DNA of 64,000 nucleotides from Acanthopleuribacter pedis. GTDB taxonomy: Bacteria; Acidobacteriota; Holophagae; Acanthopleuribacterales; Acanthopleuribacteraceae. Positions 26,389 through 35,247 of this stretch are shown here, in pieces; the first letter of the stretch is position 1, and every line of letters starts with the position of its first letter. Both the position numbers and the translations under genes were made by a program. The DNA is taken from NCBI RefSeq assembly GCF_017377855.1, contig NZ_JAFREP010000021.1:124001-188000 (forward strand). Reading direction: 5' to 3'. The notes under the pieces were generated by a model, which was given only the letters and a program-made list of their open reading frames with translations, did no database searches and was not told the DNA's origin.

Positions 26389-27867
26389 ATGAGCGTATTC
26401 AATAAAAAGGCGCTTAAAGCCTCAAAAACCGCCGACGCCAAACCCAAAAACCACACCATCCTGGTGGTTGACGACGAACCGTCCAACGTCATGATTTTGG
26501 AGCAGTTACTCCAAAAAGAACACCAGGTCCTCACCGCCCACGACGGCCGTGCCGCGCTCGACCTACTCAAAGAATTGCCCGAACCCCAGCGCGTCCATCT
26601 CATCATTACCGACCAACGCATGCCGCGTATGTCCGGCCTCGATTTCCTGCGCGAGGCCAAACACATCGTGCCCCAAGCCAAACGCATTATCCTGACCGGT
26701 TACACCGATTTTGAGGTGGTCGTCCAGGCCATTAACCAGGAGCAGGTCTTCCGGTTCATGATGAAACCCTTTGACCGCAATGAATTGCGCGAAGCCGTCA
26801 GTTCCGCGCTCGAAGCCTACCGCGCCGGCATGCAGCCGGATCGCGGCATCGGCTACATCGTCGGCCAACACCCCAAGCTGCTGCACGCCATGGAAATGGT
26901 GAACAAGGTCGCCGACGCCGATTCACCCGTGCTCGTGCTTGGCGAAACCGGGACCGGCAAAGAACTCGTAGGCCGCGCGTTGTACGAACACAGCTCACGT
27001 TGCAGCAAGCCTTATGTTGTATTGCACTGTTCCGCGTTACCCGAAACGCTGTTCGAATCGGAACTGTTTGGCCATAAACGCGGCGCCTTCACGGGGGCGA
27101 CCAGCGACCGGCTCGGCCGCATCGCCCAGGCCGACGGCGGCACGCTTTTTATTGACGAGGTCGCCGAAATCCCCATGGTGGTCCAAGCCAAGCTCCTGCG
27201 TTTCCTGCAGTTTGGTGAATTCCAACGGGTCGGTTCCGACCGCGTCGAATCCGTCGACGTACGCGTTATTTCGGCCACCCACCAAAACATCCCGCAAATG
27301 ATTGAAGCCGGCACCTTCCGCCGCGACCTCTACTACCGGCTCAACGTGGTGGAAATCAACCTGCCCCCGCTGCGCGAGCGCAAAAGCGACATCCCGATTT
27401 TGGCCGAATACTTTTTGAAAAAGCACTGGAAACGCCGCGGCGAAGGCCGCCTCGCCTCCGACACGCTTAAAATTCTGGAATCCTATGATTTCCCTGGCAA
27501 TGTTCGCGAGTTGAGCCACATCATCGAGCGCTGCTGCCTGCTCAGCGAAAGCGCGGTCATCGGTCCCAACCTCCTACCGCCTGCGGTATTGGTCGCCTAC
27601 GGCAAAAGCCTCAGCGGTGTTGAAACAACCACCATCGAGGAAGCGGCGGAGAAGCAGGCGATCCATTTCGAAACCCTCAACAACGAGGTCCTAAAACGGG
27701 TGCGCGAGGAAGCGCGCCAACGCGCGGCAGACGAGGTCGAAAAACAATTTTTGGCCATTCTCATGGAAGAAAACGCACAAAACGTCTCAGCCGCGGCACG
27801 CGAGGCCGACATGCAACGCAGCTACCTCCACCGCCTCCTCAGCAAGCACGGCTTCAAAACCAGTTAA
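26389..27867 (+). CDS. Sigma-54-dependent response regulator (NtrC-type activator)
   Basis: A 492-residue protein. The receiver domain has acidic Asp28/Asp29, phospho-acceptor Asp75 in I-I-T-D-Q-R-M-P and Lys126 in M-M-K-P-F. The AAA+ domain has Walker A GETGTGKE at ~185-192, the sigma-54 contact loop GAFTGA at 232-237, Walker B T-L-F-I-D-E at ~252-257 and a later R-R-D-L-Y-Y-R-L arginine-finger region. The C-terminal Fis-type helix-turn-helix spans ~460-490 (V-S-A-A-A-R-E-A-D-M-Q-R-S-Y-L-H-R-L-L). Such proteins remodel sigma-54 polymerase with ATP. It is divergent from the T6SS operon across a region containing a -24/-12 promoter, so control of that operon is the simplest reading. No partner kinase is adjacent. 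Confidence 0.95.
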   Translation: MSVFNKKALKASKTADAKPKNHTILVVDDEPSNVMILEQLLQKEHQVLTAHDGRAALDLLKELPEPQRVHLIITDQRMPRMSGLDFLREAKHIVPQAKRIILTGYTDFEVVVQAINQEQVFRFMMKPFDRNELREAVSSALEAYRAGMQPDRGIGYIVGQHPKLLHAMEMVNKVADADSPVLVLGETGTGKELVGRALYEHSSRCSKPYVVLHCSALPETLFESELFGHKRGAFTGATSDRLGRIAQADGGTLFIDEVAEIPMVVQAKLLRFLQFGEFQRVGSDRVESVDVRVISATHQNIPQMIEAGTFRRDLYYRLNVVEINLPPLRERKSDIPILAEYFLKKHWKRRGEGRLASDTLKILESYDFPGNVRELSHIIERCCLLSESAVIGPNLLPPAVLVAYGKSLSGVETTTIEEAAEKQAIHFETLNNEVLKRVREEARQRAADEVEKQFLAILMEENAQNVSAAAREADMQRSYLHRLLSKHGFKTS

Positions 27868-28022
27868 ACGGGCACCTGATTCCTCCGATCTCTTCGCGCC
27901 GGCTTCCCCTGCAAGTGGTCACGATGAAATGTGGCCCAATCATCTAATGATGAATGGGAACGCTTGCCCACAATGCGTGCATGGGGCTAGAATCCGGTAA
28001 GTCTTCACACCATGAGGCATTT

Positions 28023-29372
28023 ATGAGGATCCAGAAACTCCAACTTTCTGAAGTCGGCCCTTTTCAAGGACTGGATTTAACCTTTCCAAAATGTGGCGAT
28101 AAAGAACACGCCGAAGTTCATATCTTCACAGGCCCCAATGGATGCGGCAAAACAACCCTTTTGTATGCCTTGGCCGCCGCTTTTGATTTTGACTACGAAC
28201 TCGAACGGAGATTTTGGCTGAATGGTACACATCCACACCTACGCGCGATTTTGGATCATCCCAAATCATCAGATGAAAGCGCTTCCCAAGGTACCAACCA
28301 AGTCTACTTAGGGATTCCCGATGAGGCGATGAGAAAAACGGTTACTTCAGAAGATATAATGAAGTTTCAGCGCCGAAATGAAACAAACCTTTTCCGAATC
28401 CCTGTAATTGATCGTTTCTCCCAACTTTTTAAGCACCAAAGACGACGTAATAGTAACCCCGAACCAGACACAGATTGGGCCGCTTTTTCTTATGCCGGCC
28501 GCTATGCCACCTTACCCGAGCCTTATATTCAAGGCCTGGAAGAGCTCGAAATCGGCCCACTTCAAGGCGCTTTGGACTTTCAACAGAAACCGGAAGAATT
28601 GCTAAAGTGGATCGCACTCACCGCCTCTAAAGCGGCTATTGAACAAAGCAACGGGAATTTCCAACAAGCCGAGCGCTTCAGAAAACCGATTAGGCAATTA
28701 GAACGCGCTCTGGAGATCATGCTGGAAGAGGATGTAAAAATTAAACTCCAAACATCACCATTTATTGTGGCGCTTTTGGTAAATGGTCGAAGTCTGGAGG
28801 TCGGCATTCTACCCGACGGCATCAAATCCTTTTTAGGCTGGCTGGGCGACCTCGTCAGTCGTTTGGACCGCGTTAAATGGGAAAAACCAGGCGATATTCT
28901 TTCGCAAAATTTTATTCTTTTTCTTGATGAAATTGCCATCCACATGCATCCATCTTGGCAACGCAAAGTGTTGCGGGTTGTGCAACAACTCTTCCCTAAC
29001 GCCCAAATTTTTTGCTCTACCCATTCCCCATTTGTTGTGAACTCCGTTGACAATGCAACCGTCCACCAATTTCGCATCCAAAACGGGCTTTCCATCCTGG
29101 TCGATTCAACAACGACCAGTGAAGGCGTTAGTGTCGACCGTGTCTTGCGATATACCTTCGATATTGATGCGCGGTTCGGAAAAACCGTTGAGGATCAGCT
29201 TGACCAATTTTCCAAGCTCAGGGATGACATACTGCAAGGTGATCACGGGAAACTGGATGCGTTAACCGCTTTGGCTGCATCCCTAGTGGAAACCGGGCCG
29301 GAAATCAAACAGATCGTCGCTTTTGAAATCAATCAGTTGTCTCGCATCCTTCAGCAGGACATCACCCTATGA
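28023..29372 (+). CDS. PtuA-like AAA/ABC ATPase of a Septu-type defence pair
   Basis: A ~449-residue SMC/ABC-like ATPase. It begins R-I-Q-K-L-Q-L-S-E-V-G-P-F-Q-G-L and has Walker A GPNGCGKTT at ~38-46, Walker B I-L-F-L-D-E-I at ~297-303 with H-M-H-P-S-W-Q, and a terminal C-S-T-H-S-P-F motif near 330. This arrangement (OLD/PtuA-like) followed at once by an HNH gene matches Septu defence operons, where the ATPase and nuclease form one complex that restricts phage. ATG 28023 has GAGG seven bases upstream. The gene is visibly more AT-rich than its neighbours, which suggests acquisition by transfer. The stop overlaps the HNH gene start. Confidence 0.82.
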   Translation: MRIQKLQLSEVGPFQGLDLTFPKCGDKEHAEVHIFTGPNGCGKTTLLYALAAAFDFDYELERRFWLNGTHPHLRAILDHPKSSDESASQGTNQVYLGIPDEAMRKTVTSEDIMKFQRRNETNLFRIPVIDRFSQLFKHQRRRNSNPEPDTDWAAFSYAGRYATLPEPYIQGLEELEIGPLQGALDFQQKPEELLKWIALTASKAAIEQSNGNFQQAERFRKPIRQLERALEIMLEEDVKIKLQTSPFIVALLVNGRSLEVGILPDGIKSFLGWLGDLVSRLDRVKWEKPGDILSQNFILFLDEIAIHMHPSWQRKVLRVVQQLFPNAQIFCSTHSPFVVNSVDNATVHQFRIQNGLSILVDSTTTSEGVSVDRVLRYTFDIDARFGKTVEDQLDQFSKLRDDILQGDHGKLDALTALAASLVETGPEIKQIVAFEINQLSRILQQDITL

Positions 29373-29994
29373 TGCCCATGAAACGAGACGCCGCCCCCGA
29401 GGTTTTGGCTAAAGCCGAAACCTATCGCGATGCGTATCTCAAACGGTTAAACGATTACGCCGCTTTACCCAAGGCAGAACAAAAAAAGAAACAAAAGCCC
29501 AAATTCCAATGGCCGAAAGTTCGCAAGGAACCCATCAACAAAGCGAATTCAGCGCACCTTGTCGCACTTACCCACAATCACTGTAACTATTGCGACGGCC
29601 ACCCACTTGCCGCTACCTCGCGACGCACCCTTGATCATTTCAAAGTAAGGAACACTATCCCGAGGAGGCTTTTTCCTGGGAAAACCTCTTCCTCTGTTGC
29701 GACCAATGCCAAGAGGCGAAAGGCACCGATTACTCTGAGCGGTTACTCAAACCCGATGTCCAGGGTTATCAGTTCCACACATATTTTTTATTTGACCCAC
29801 GAACGGGCAAAATTGAGATCAACCCCAGCGCCTCGTTACCTGACCAGCAACGAGCCCGGGAAACCATCAAAACCTTGGGTCTGAACGACGCGGAAGGTAT
29901 TCGAGCCGGCCACCGCCGTCAAATCTTTGAACAAATGATCCATAACGAGGATTACCCACCGGAATCTTTGCCCTACCGCTTCATCTTCCTCTAA
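29369..29994 (+). pseudogene. PtuB-like HNH endonuclease, frameshifted
   Basis: The first frame encodes M-M-P-M-K-R-D-A-A-P and a C-x2-C zinc pair (H-C-N-Y-C-D) followed by T-L-D-H-F-K. After base 29644 the homology jumps to the other frame: Y-P-E-E-A-F-S-W-E-N-L-F-L-C-C-D-Q-C, the second C-x2-C and the asparagine of the HNH fold, continuing to TAA 29992-29994. One base appears missing at GT 29645-29646, where a proline codon is expected. Restored, the product would be ~208 residues, normal for the TIGR02646/PtuB type. As written, translation ends at 29884 with an unrelated tail lacking the second zinc pair. It is either an inactivated gene or a sequencing error. Confidence 0.8.
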
Positions 29995-30024
29995 CAGCCT
30001 GGTAGAAACCGAGTAAAAGAACAA

Positions 30025-30056
30025 ACGGCCGTCGCCCCACTAGGGATGACGGCCGT
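30025..30056 (-). terminator. Terminator after the pyrophosphatase gene
   Basis: Nine-base perfect stem ACGGCCGTC/GACGGCCGT with an inner CCCC/GGG pairing. On the minus strand it is followed by TTGTTCTTTT, a typical U-rich tail. It starts 25 bases after the pyrophosphatase stop. It could also slow transcription from the ptuAB side, although that strand has a poorer tail. Confidence 0.75.
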
Positions 30057-30080
30057 ATCAATTTAAATGAGCGGTCGGGA

Positions 30081-30824
30081 TTAAACGGACGGTTTGTCGA
30101 CGACGTCTTTGCTGGACATGTCGAACCAGGGGCCACGCAGCATCTTGGTCAACATGCCTTTGATGTGGCTAAAGTACTCCGTGTAATCTTCTTGGCTGCG
30201 TTTGATGACCTCAAAGGCCTCCTCGCGGCTGTAGATCTCGGGGATCTCAACGATGCGGTTGTTGCTCTGGTCGGTCAGGTAGTCCGGCGCTTCTTTGTAC
30301 GTCAGGAAGTAGTGACGCAAGCGGTCGAGCAACGGCTTAGGCAAATCGTCGATGTCGCGCATGTGCCCGTACAAACGGTCGTCCTTCATCACGGCCACGA
30401 TCTTTTCGTCGGCCTCGTTGCCGTCCAGCATGCGCAAGCCGCCGATGGGAATCGCCTGCAAGAAGAAGTTGCCATGGTTGATGTTCTTTTCCGTCAAGAC
30501 GCAGATGTCCAGCGGATCGTGGTCACCCACGATGTCGTTGCGGCCCAGCGCCTCGTTACAACGGTCGGCAACCTTCTCGGCGCAGTAAGTTTGCGGTACC
30601 AACCCGTACAGCGTGGGGCAAATGTTGGAGTACTTCTGCGGACGATCAACTTTTAAGTGACCGGTCACCTTGTCCAATTCGTACTTGATGGTGTCGTTGG
30701 AAACCATCTCCACGTAGCAGGTGATCATCTCGGGCGACTCAGGCCCGATGGTCACGCCGTGCCAAGGGTGTTGCTGAAACAATTGGCCCATCATATCCCA
30801 AATAGGATCGGTCGGTATCATCAT
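30081..30824 (-). CDS. ppa: Family I inorganic pyrophosphatase
   Basis: A ~247-residue soluble pyrophosphatase that hydrolyses PPi to phosphate and pulls biosynthetic reactions forward in the cytoplasm. The key signature is G-D-H-D-P-L-D-I-C-V-L (D-x-D-P-x-D metal-binding core). Earlier I-K-Y-E-L-D-K and L-K-V-D-R-P match substrate-binding Lys and Tyr positions, and K-D-D-R-L-Y-G-H lies further on. It is longer than the ~175-residue bacterial enzyme at both ends. ATG 30824 has AGGA six bases upstream; the reading frame extends 162 bases further upstream, but that part is basic and unlike any pyrophosphatase. Monocistronic with its own terminator. Confidence 0.93.
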   Translation of the reverse strand: MMIPTDPIWDMMGQLFQQHPWHGVTIGPESPEMITCYVEMVSNDTIKYELDKVTGHLKVDRPQKYSNICPTLYGLVPQTYCAEKVADRCNEALGRNDIVGDHDPLDICVLTEKNINHGNFFLQAIPIGGLRMLDGNEADEKIVAVMKDDRLYGHMRDIDDLPKPLLDRLRHYFLTYKEAPDYLTDQSNNRIVEIPEIYSREEAFEVIKRSQEDYTEYFSHIKGMLTKMLRGPWFDMSSKDVVDKPSV

Positions 30825-31418
30825 GGTATGTCCTTCAAACGATTGAATAGTGAAACCTTGTTGCGGCAATCGGCAAAAGCTTCTTCGGCGGCCTGAACGA
30901 TTCGTTTGGCGGACGTCACTCGGGTTTTTGGGGAACCACCGTTCCGAACCTGGTCGAAAGGGTCGCACCCACGCGTCACGCCCCAACCCTTCAGGTCAAA
31001 GCTGCAAGCGCCGCGGTAGGCTCCCCCGCTCGTCGACGCGGGGTAAACCAGACCTGATTGGGGCCATTTATAACATTGATTCAAGGCAAAACGGGCGATA
31101 AGCTTGGCGGTTTTTTGCCACAAACGGACATAAAAAAATGACGGTGCGCGTGCATTCCGGTCGGGAAATCCACCGCGATTCACACAAACCTCACGGCGGC
31201 AGCTACTTGAAAAAAAACCGCTGTCGCTGGTTTTTGGCGGAAGCAGGTTCACCAACGCGCGGCGGGCCCGTCGCCGGCTCAGCACTTTTTTGTGAACAGA
31301 AGGCCTTTTCTCTACATGGTGAAATCCACCTTGGGACCCAGCCCCATTTTGCCAAAACCGGTTCGCCACCTTTAATTCATACCCGCCTATTCACTGAACC
31401 CCAGCTAGGAGCTTGTTT
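30825..31418. other. Intergenic region between ppa and the first regulatory-like repeat protein
   Basis: A 594-base divergent region without a supportable gene. On the minus strand TGTTATAAA (TATAAA at 31067-31072) resembles an extended -10 for ppa, with no good -35. No other clear element was seen. Confidence 0.3.
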
Positions 31419-34400
31419 ATGTTTCGTGTTGCCGCTCTCTTTTTTTTCGCCTCTTTCCCGCTTTGGGCCGGCAGTTTATCCGGCACGGTCACCGACGCCG
31501 CGGGCAACCCCATCGAACGGGTTTACGTGAAGGTCTTTGACCCGGTCGGGCTGTGCACCATGGCCTACGTGGCCCCGGATATCACCGGAACCTATCATGT
31601 TCCTGATTTACCCGACGGGGATTACTACGTGGCCTACGACGGCGACACCGTGCTCACCCGCTTCGTCGGCAACCAAAACGGTTTTACCCTTGCCGATGCG
31701 CGCCTGATCACCATCGCGGGCGACAGGGTGCTCAACATCACCCCAAAACGCGGCGGGACCCTCACCACGCGCGTTTACCTCACCGATACCTCGGAAAACG
31801 ACGTCCTCGTCCGATTGGTCGATCCGGTGACCCTTCAGGCGGTCCGCCCGGCATCAAGCAGCAACAGCCTGGCTGCCCGCCTCACCAACGGGGAGGCCAC
31901 CCTAAGCGGCGTTGATCCGGGTGATTACCTGATCGGCCTTTCCTATAAATCCTCGCCGTTTAACCACGGTGCGCCGGTATATTTTTATCCGGGCACCACG
32001 GATCCCGCCAACGCGGATCGGATCAGGATCACCGAGGGCGCCAACGTATCCGGTTTCGACATCTTTTTCAACGCCAAGATCTTGGGAACCCTGACCTTGA
32101 CCTACAACGACGATGCCGAACCCCTGCCGACGGGCGCGGGTGTGCTTGGCACGGTAACCCTGATCGAACGCGGTGGTCGCACCTTCCAATTTCGGCCCCA
32201 AACCTCACAGACGACCCACTATCTGCCAAAAGGTGAATACCGCCTGGGCTCCTTCTCCACGGGCGCCTTCCACAACCTGGTCCACCCGGAACCCATCTGG
32301 GTCTTTCCCGGCACCAACACCCCCGTCACCCTTAACATACATCCAGGAAATAAGTTACGCGGATTGGTCACGCTGCCGCCAGGGGTGTTTGAGGGGGAAT
32401 TGATCATGGTGGCCCGCGACGCCGAGACGCGCGCATGGGTCGGTACCGATTTGATCGAGGTGACTTTTGAAGAACCGGCCCCCTATGAAATTAAGGGTTT
32501 GCGCGATGGTCAATACGTTCTCGAGGCTTTGCCGATGCCGCCGACCAACGACGGTTACGCCGCCACCTACTTTGGCGGCACCTCCGCCGGCACGGCCACG
32601 GTTCTTTCGTTGCAAGGGAACCAAACCCGCGAGGGCGTGGACCTCTTGCTCGCGCCAGGCGGTGAAATCCGCGGGAGCGTGCGTTTAGAAAACGGGACCA
32701 TTCCGCGCATCAACAAAATTGCCGCGATCAACCGCGACAACGGCGAACAATTCTTCGGCAGCCTCGATTCAAGTGACGGTACCTATCGCATTGACGGCTT
32801 GCACGAGGGTCTTTTTGATATTGCGATTGACCCCGAAATTCCCGCCACGGTTGGGCTTGGCGAACTCTTGTTCTGGACCCTCAATTTCGGCTGCCTTAAC
32901 GCGGGCGTCACCTACTATGCCGACGCGGAAACCCCAGCCGCCGCAACACCGGTCGCACTTGCCGCGGGCGCGTTACGAACCGACATCGACCTGCACCCAA
33001 GGGCCGGCGGTTGGCTTTCCGGCGACCTCAAATCGGCGGATTGCAGCGCTGCAACGCAAAACGAGGTCGTTGCCGTTTTCGACGGGGAGCGGCTCCTCAA
33101 GGTGGTTTTTGCGTTGGGCGGTACCTTCTTTATCGGCGGCTTGCCGAGCGGAAGCTACACCCTCAAATCCCTTAATTACACCACCTTGGTCGATTTCGAA
33201 ACCGACCCCAACAGCTTGGCGAACGCCCACTTCCTGACCATGCTCGAGCGCTACGGGGACACCTATCCCGAGCAAGTAACGGTTGAAGCGGGCGCGGGCC
33301 AATCCATCGGCGCGTGGTGCCTCAATCGCACCCTGCAAGGTAACCGCATCGAAACCGATGCGGCAACGTCCAAGCTGCTTTACGCGTGGATCTCCAACAA
33401 CGCGTCCTTCGAAAGCCTGTTGCTTGCCAACAACCCCGGCCAAACCGAGGCGGTCGTCACCCTGACCGCCACCCGCGGCGAAGGGGAAACCGCAACCGCC
33501 ACCCGCACCATCCCGGCACGGGGTTTTATGCGCGCTTCAGCCGCCGATCTGTTTCCCGATTTGGCCTCGGGCTACAGCGTGGTGCTGCGTAGCGAACAAC
33601 GCCATCTGCGCGGGAGCTGGGTAACTTATAACCGGCAAAGCGGCAGCGGTTCCGGCCAAAGCCCGTCCCTCGCCAACGCCATCGACCTGAACGCGACCGA
33701 CAACGCGGCGCTGGGTCAAGAGGTGGCCTTCGGCTTCCTGCCCTCTAGCGAGGGTTTTCTCTCGGCCCCGGTTTTGGTGAATGTGGGCCTCGATCCCAGC
33801 GACGTTACCCTCACCCTGTTCGACACCGCCGGCAACGCCATCGGCAGCAGGGTGCTTCACGCCGTGCAACCCTACGTCCCCATTGCACAGATTGCGAGCG
33901 ACTTGTTAACAGTCCCGCAAGACGCGGTCATGATCGCCACGGCGCACAACGGACGCTTAACCGGCGTGAACTTTGTGTTTAACGAGGCCCGTGAATCGGC
34001 CATGGCCAACGTGACCCGCGTGGACCGCGGCCGCACCGGGCCGCAAACCTTGCTTTACCCCTGGGTCTCCCATAATGTCGGCGCATTCGAAAGCGTCATC
34101 GTGGCGGCCAACACGGGCACCACCGCGGTCAGGGTCGTCCTGACCGCACGCCGCGAGGGCGGCGTTTCCCAAGCGGTGACGCGAACCATCCCGGCCGGCG
34201 GGTTCCTGCGCGAGGCGGCGGGTTCCTTGTTTACCGAACTGGGTTCCGGTCCCGGCTACAGCGTCACGCTGGAAGCACCCACCGGCGGCCTGATCGGTTC
34301 CTGGGTCACCGCCAACACGGCGGTCGGCCAATCGCCCAGCCAAGGTGTGGCGGTGGATCCGGCCCGCGCCGGCGGGCGCGCGAGCGGGCGGTTGCTTTAC

Positions 34401-34715
34401 GGCTTCCTGCCCAACAGCAACGGCTTCATCGCGGCCCCGGTTTTCCTCCACACCGGTGAAACGGCGGTGGATCTCACCTTGCGATTCTTCGACGCGGCCG
34501 GAAATGAGGTAGCGCCCGGTACGGTGCTGCGTGGCACGCACCCCTGGGAACCGACGGCACGAACCCTCACCGAGCTGGTCGGCGCCGGTCAAGGCGATGT
34601 GAGCCTGGTGGTTGAAGCCGCGGACGGACGCCTGCTGACCGGGGTCGTTTTCGTGTTTAACGAGGCGGGCGAGCCGGCCATCGCCAATGCAAGCACGGCG
34701 GACCCGGTACCCTAA
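31419..34715 (+). CDS. Large secreted protein with carboxypeptidase-regulatory-like N-terminus and repeated C-terminal modules (paralog 1)
   Basis: A ~1,098-residue protein. Signal peptide (V-A-A-L-F-F-F-A-S-F-P-L-W-A). Residues ~18-90 form a carboxypeptidase-regulatory-like domain (L-S-G-T-V-T-D-A-A-G-N-P-I, then Y-H-V-P-D-L-P-D-G-D-Y-Y-V). Several further beta-sandwich repeats with the G-x-Y-x-I/V-x-G-L pattern run to ~620. The last ~440 residues consist of four related units. Two start L-L-Y-x-W-(I/V)-S-x-N and carry T-R-T-I-P-A and G-F-(M/L)-R; two start F-G-F-L-P/Y-G-F-L-P and end F-V-F-N-E-A. AGGAG lies seven bases before ATG 31419. A second gene of the same design begins at 40765. The function is probably surface adhesion or scaffolding; that is inference. 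Confidence 0.82.
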   Translation: MFRVAALFFFASFPLWAGSLSGTVTDAAGNPIERVYVKVFDPVGLCTMAYVAPDITGTYHVPDLPDGDYYVAYDGDTVLTRFVGNQNGFTLADARLITIAGDRVLNITPKRGGTLTTRVYLTDTSENDVLVRLVDPVTLQAVRPASSSNSLAARLTNGEATLSGVDPGDYLIGLSYKSSPFNHGAPVYFYPGTTDPANADRIRITEGANVSGFDIFFNAKILGTLTLTYNDDAEPLPTGAGVLGTVTLIERGGRTFQFRPQTSQTTHYLPKGEYRLGSFSTGAFHNLVHPEPIWVFPGTNTPVTLNIHPGNKLRGLVTLPPGVFEGELIMVARDAETRAWVGTDLIEVTFEEPAPYEIKGLRDGQYVLEALPMPPTNDGYAATYFGGTSAGTATVLSLQGNQTREGVDLLLAPGGEIRGSVRLENGTIPRINKIAAINRDNGEQFFGSLDSSDGTYRIDGLHEGLFDIAIDPEIPATVGLGELLFWTLNFGCLNAGVTYYADAETPAAATPVALAAGALRTDIDLHPRAGGWLSGDLKSADCSAATQNEVVAVFDGERLLKVVFALGGTFFIGGLPSGSYTLKSLNYTTLVDFETDPNSLANAHFLTMLERYGDTYPEQVTVEAGAGQSIGAWCLNRTLQGNRIETDAATSKLLYAWISNNASFESLLLANNPGQTEAVVTLTATRGEGETATATRTIPARGFMRASAADLFPDLASGYSVVLRSEQRHLRGSWVTYNRQSGSGSGQSPSLANAIDLNATDNAALGQEVAFGFLPSSEGFLSAPVLVNVGLDPSDVTLTLFDTAGNAIGSRVLHAVQPYVPIAQIASDLLTVPQDAVMIATAHNGRLTGVNFVFNEARESAMANVTRVDRGRTGPQTLLYPWVSHNVGAFESVIVAANTGTTAVRVVLTARREGGVSQAVTRTIPAGGFLREAAGSLFTELGSGPGYSVTLEAPTGGLIGSWVTANTAVGQSPSQGVAVDPARAGGRASGRLLYGFLPNSNGFIAAPVFLHTGETAVDLTLRFFDAAGNEVAPGTVLRGTHPWEPTARTLTELVGAGQGDVSLVVEAADGRLLTGVVFVFNEAGEPAIANASTADPVP

Positions 34716-35247
34716 GCCGACCGAGCCGTCCTTAGCTCCTGACCCAACCAACGGTAGCGTTTCACTCGGTTTTCGTGGAAACCGCGTGAAACGCACCGCG
34801 GTTGCTTTCCACCACCGCGCCAATTCGAACCAAACCCAACGCGCTTCCAGGCGGGTCGCCCCCCTCCTGGAGGCAAATTCAACGGCTCGCAACCCATGCC
34901 GACGCCCCTAACAAGCGAACCAGGCAAACCATCGCCGCAACTAAATAAAAGAAGTGACCGGTTTTTTGCAAAAAGAGGACGTGAACTGGAGAAGGCAGGC
35001 GGGCGCCTTCTTCACGAACCCATAGCATTCGATTCTCGCGTCTCACCGGAACGGTACGATCTCAATTTATCTTTTTTCGGCCGCATTCCCTACCTCTATT
35101 GGACCCCTACCGGATTCGAACATCGCTTGCGGTTACCCATTCATCCAACCCCATGGCCTCCCAACATGGGTCCGAAACAGGCAACGCCATGCGCCGACCG
35201 TCTTTAGCAAAGACGCCGTGCATACAAAGTTGCGAGAGGTTTTTATT
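34716..35247. other. Intergenic region between paralog 1 and the LamG protein
   Basis: 532 bases without a convincing gene. It contains the stem-loop at 34757-34794 and otherwise ordinary sequence. A frame at 34896-35207 has no family resemblance or ribosome site. Confidence 0.4.
34757..34794 (+). terminator. Strong stem-loop after paralog 1
   Basis: Nine-base stem GCGTTTCAC/GTGAAACGC, one mismatch, then a six-base inner stem CGGTTT/AAACCG around a six-base loop. It begins 41 bases after the stop. No long U-run follows, so termination would be imperfect or factor-assisted. Confidence 0.5.

Noticed and set aside
26108..26392. 94-residue frame just before the sigma-54 activator gene
   Set aside because: Pro-rich, no ribosome site, and overlaps the activator start; more likely non-coding control region.
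31100..31116. Possible -24/-12 site TTGGCGGTTTTTTGCC upstream of paralog 1
   Set aside because: GG to GC spacing is nine rather than ten bases, so it does not meet the sigma-54 rule.
30821..31369. 182-residue minus-strand frame upstream of ppa
   Set aside because: Shares bases with the ppa start in another frame, has no ribosome site, and its Arg/Ser-rich composition resembles non-coding translation.
34896..35207. 103-residue frame between paralog 1 and the LamG gene
   Set aside because: No ribosome site, no recognisable motif, spans a region with a hairpin upstream.
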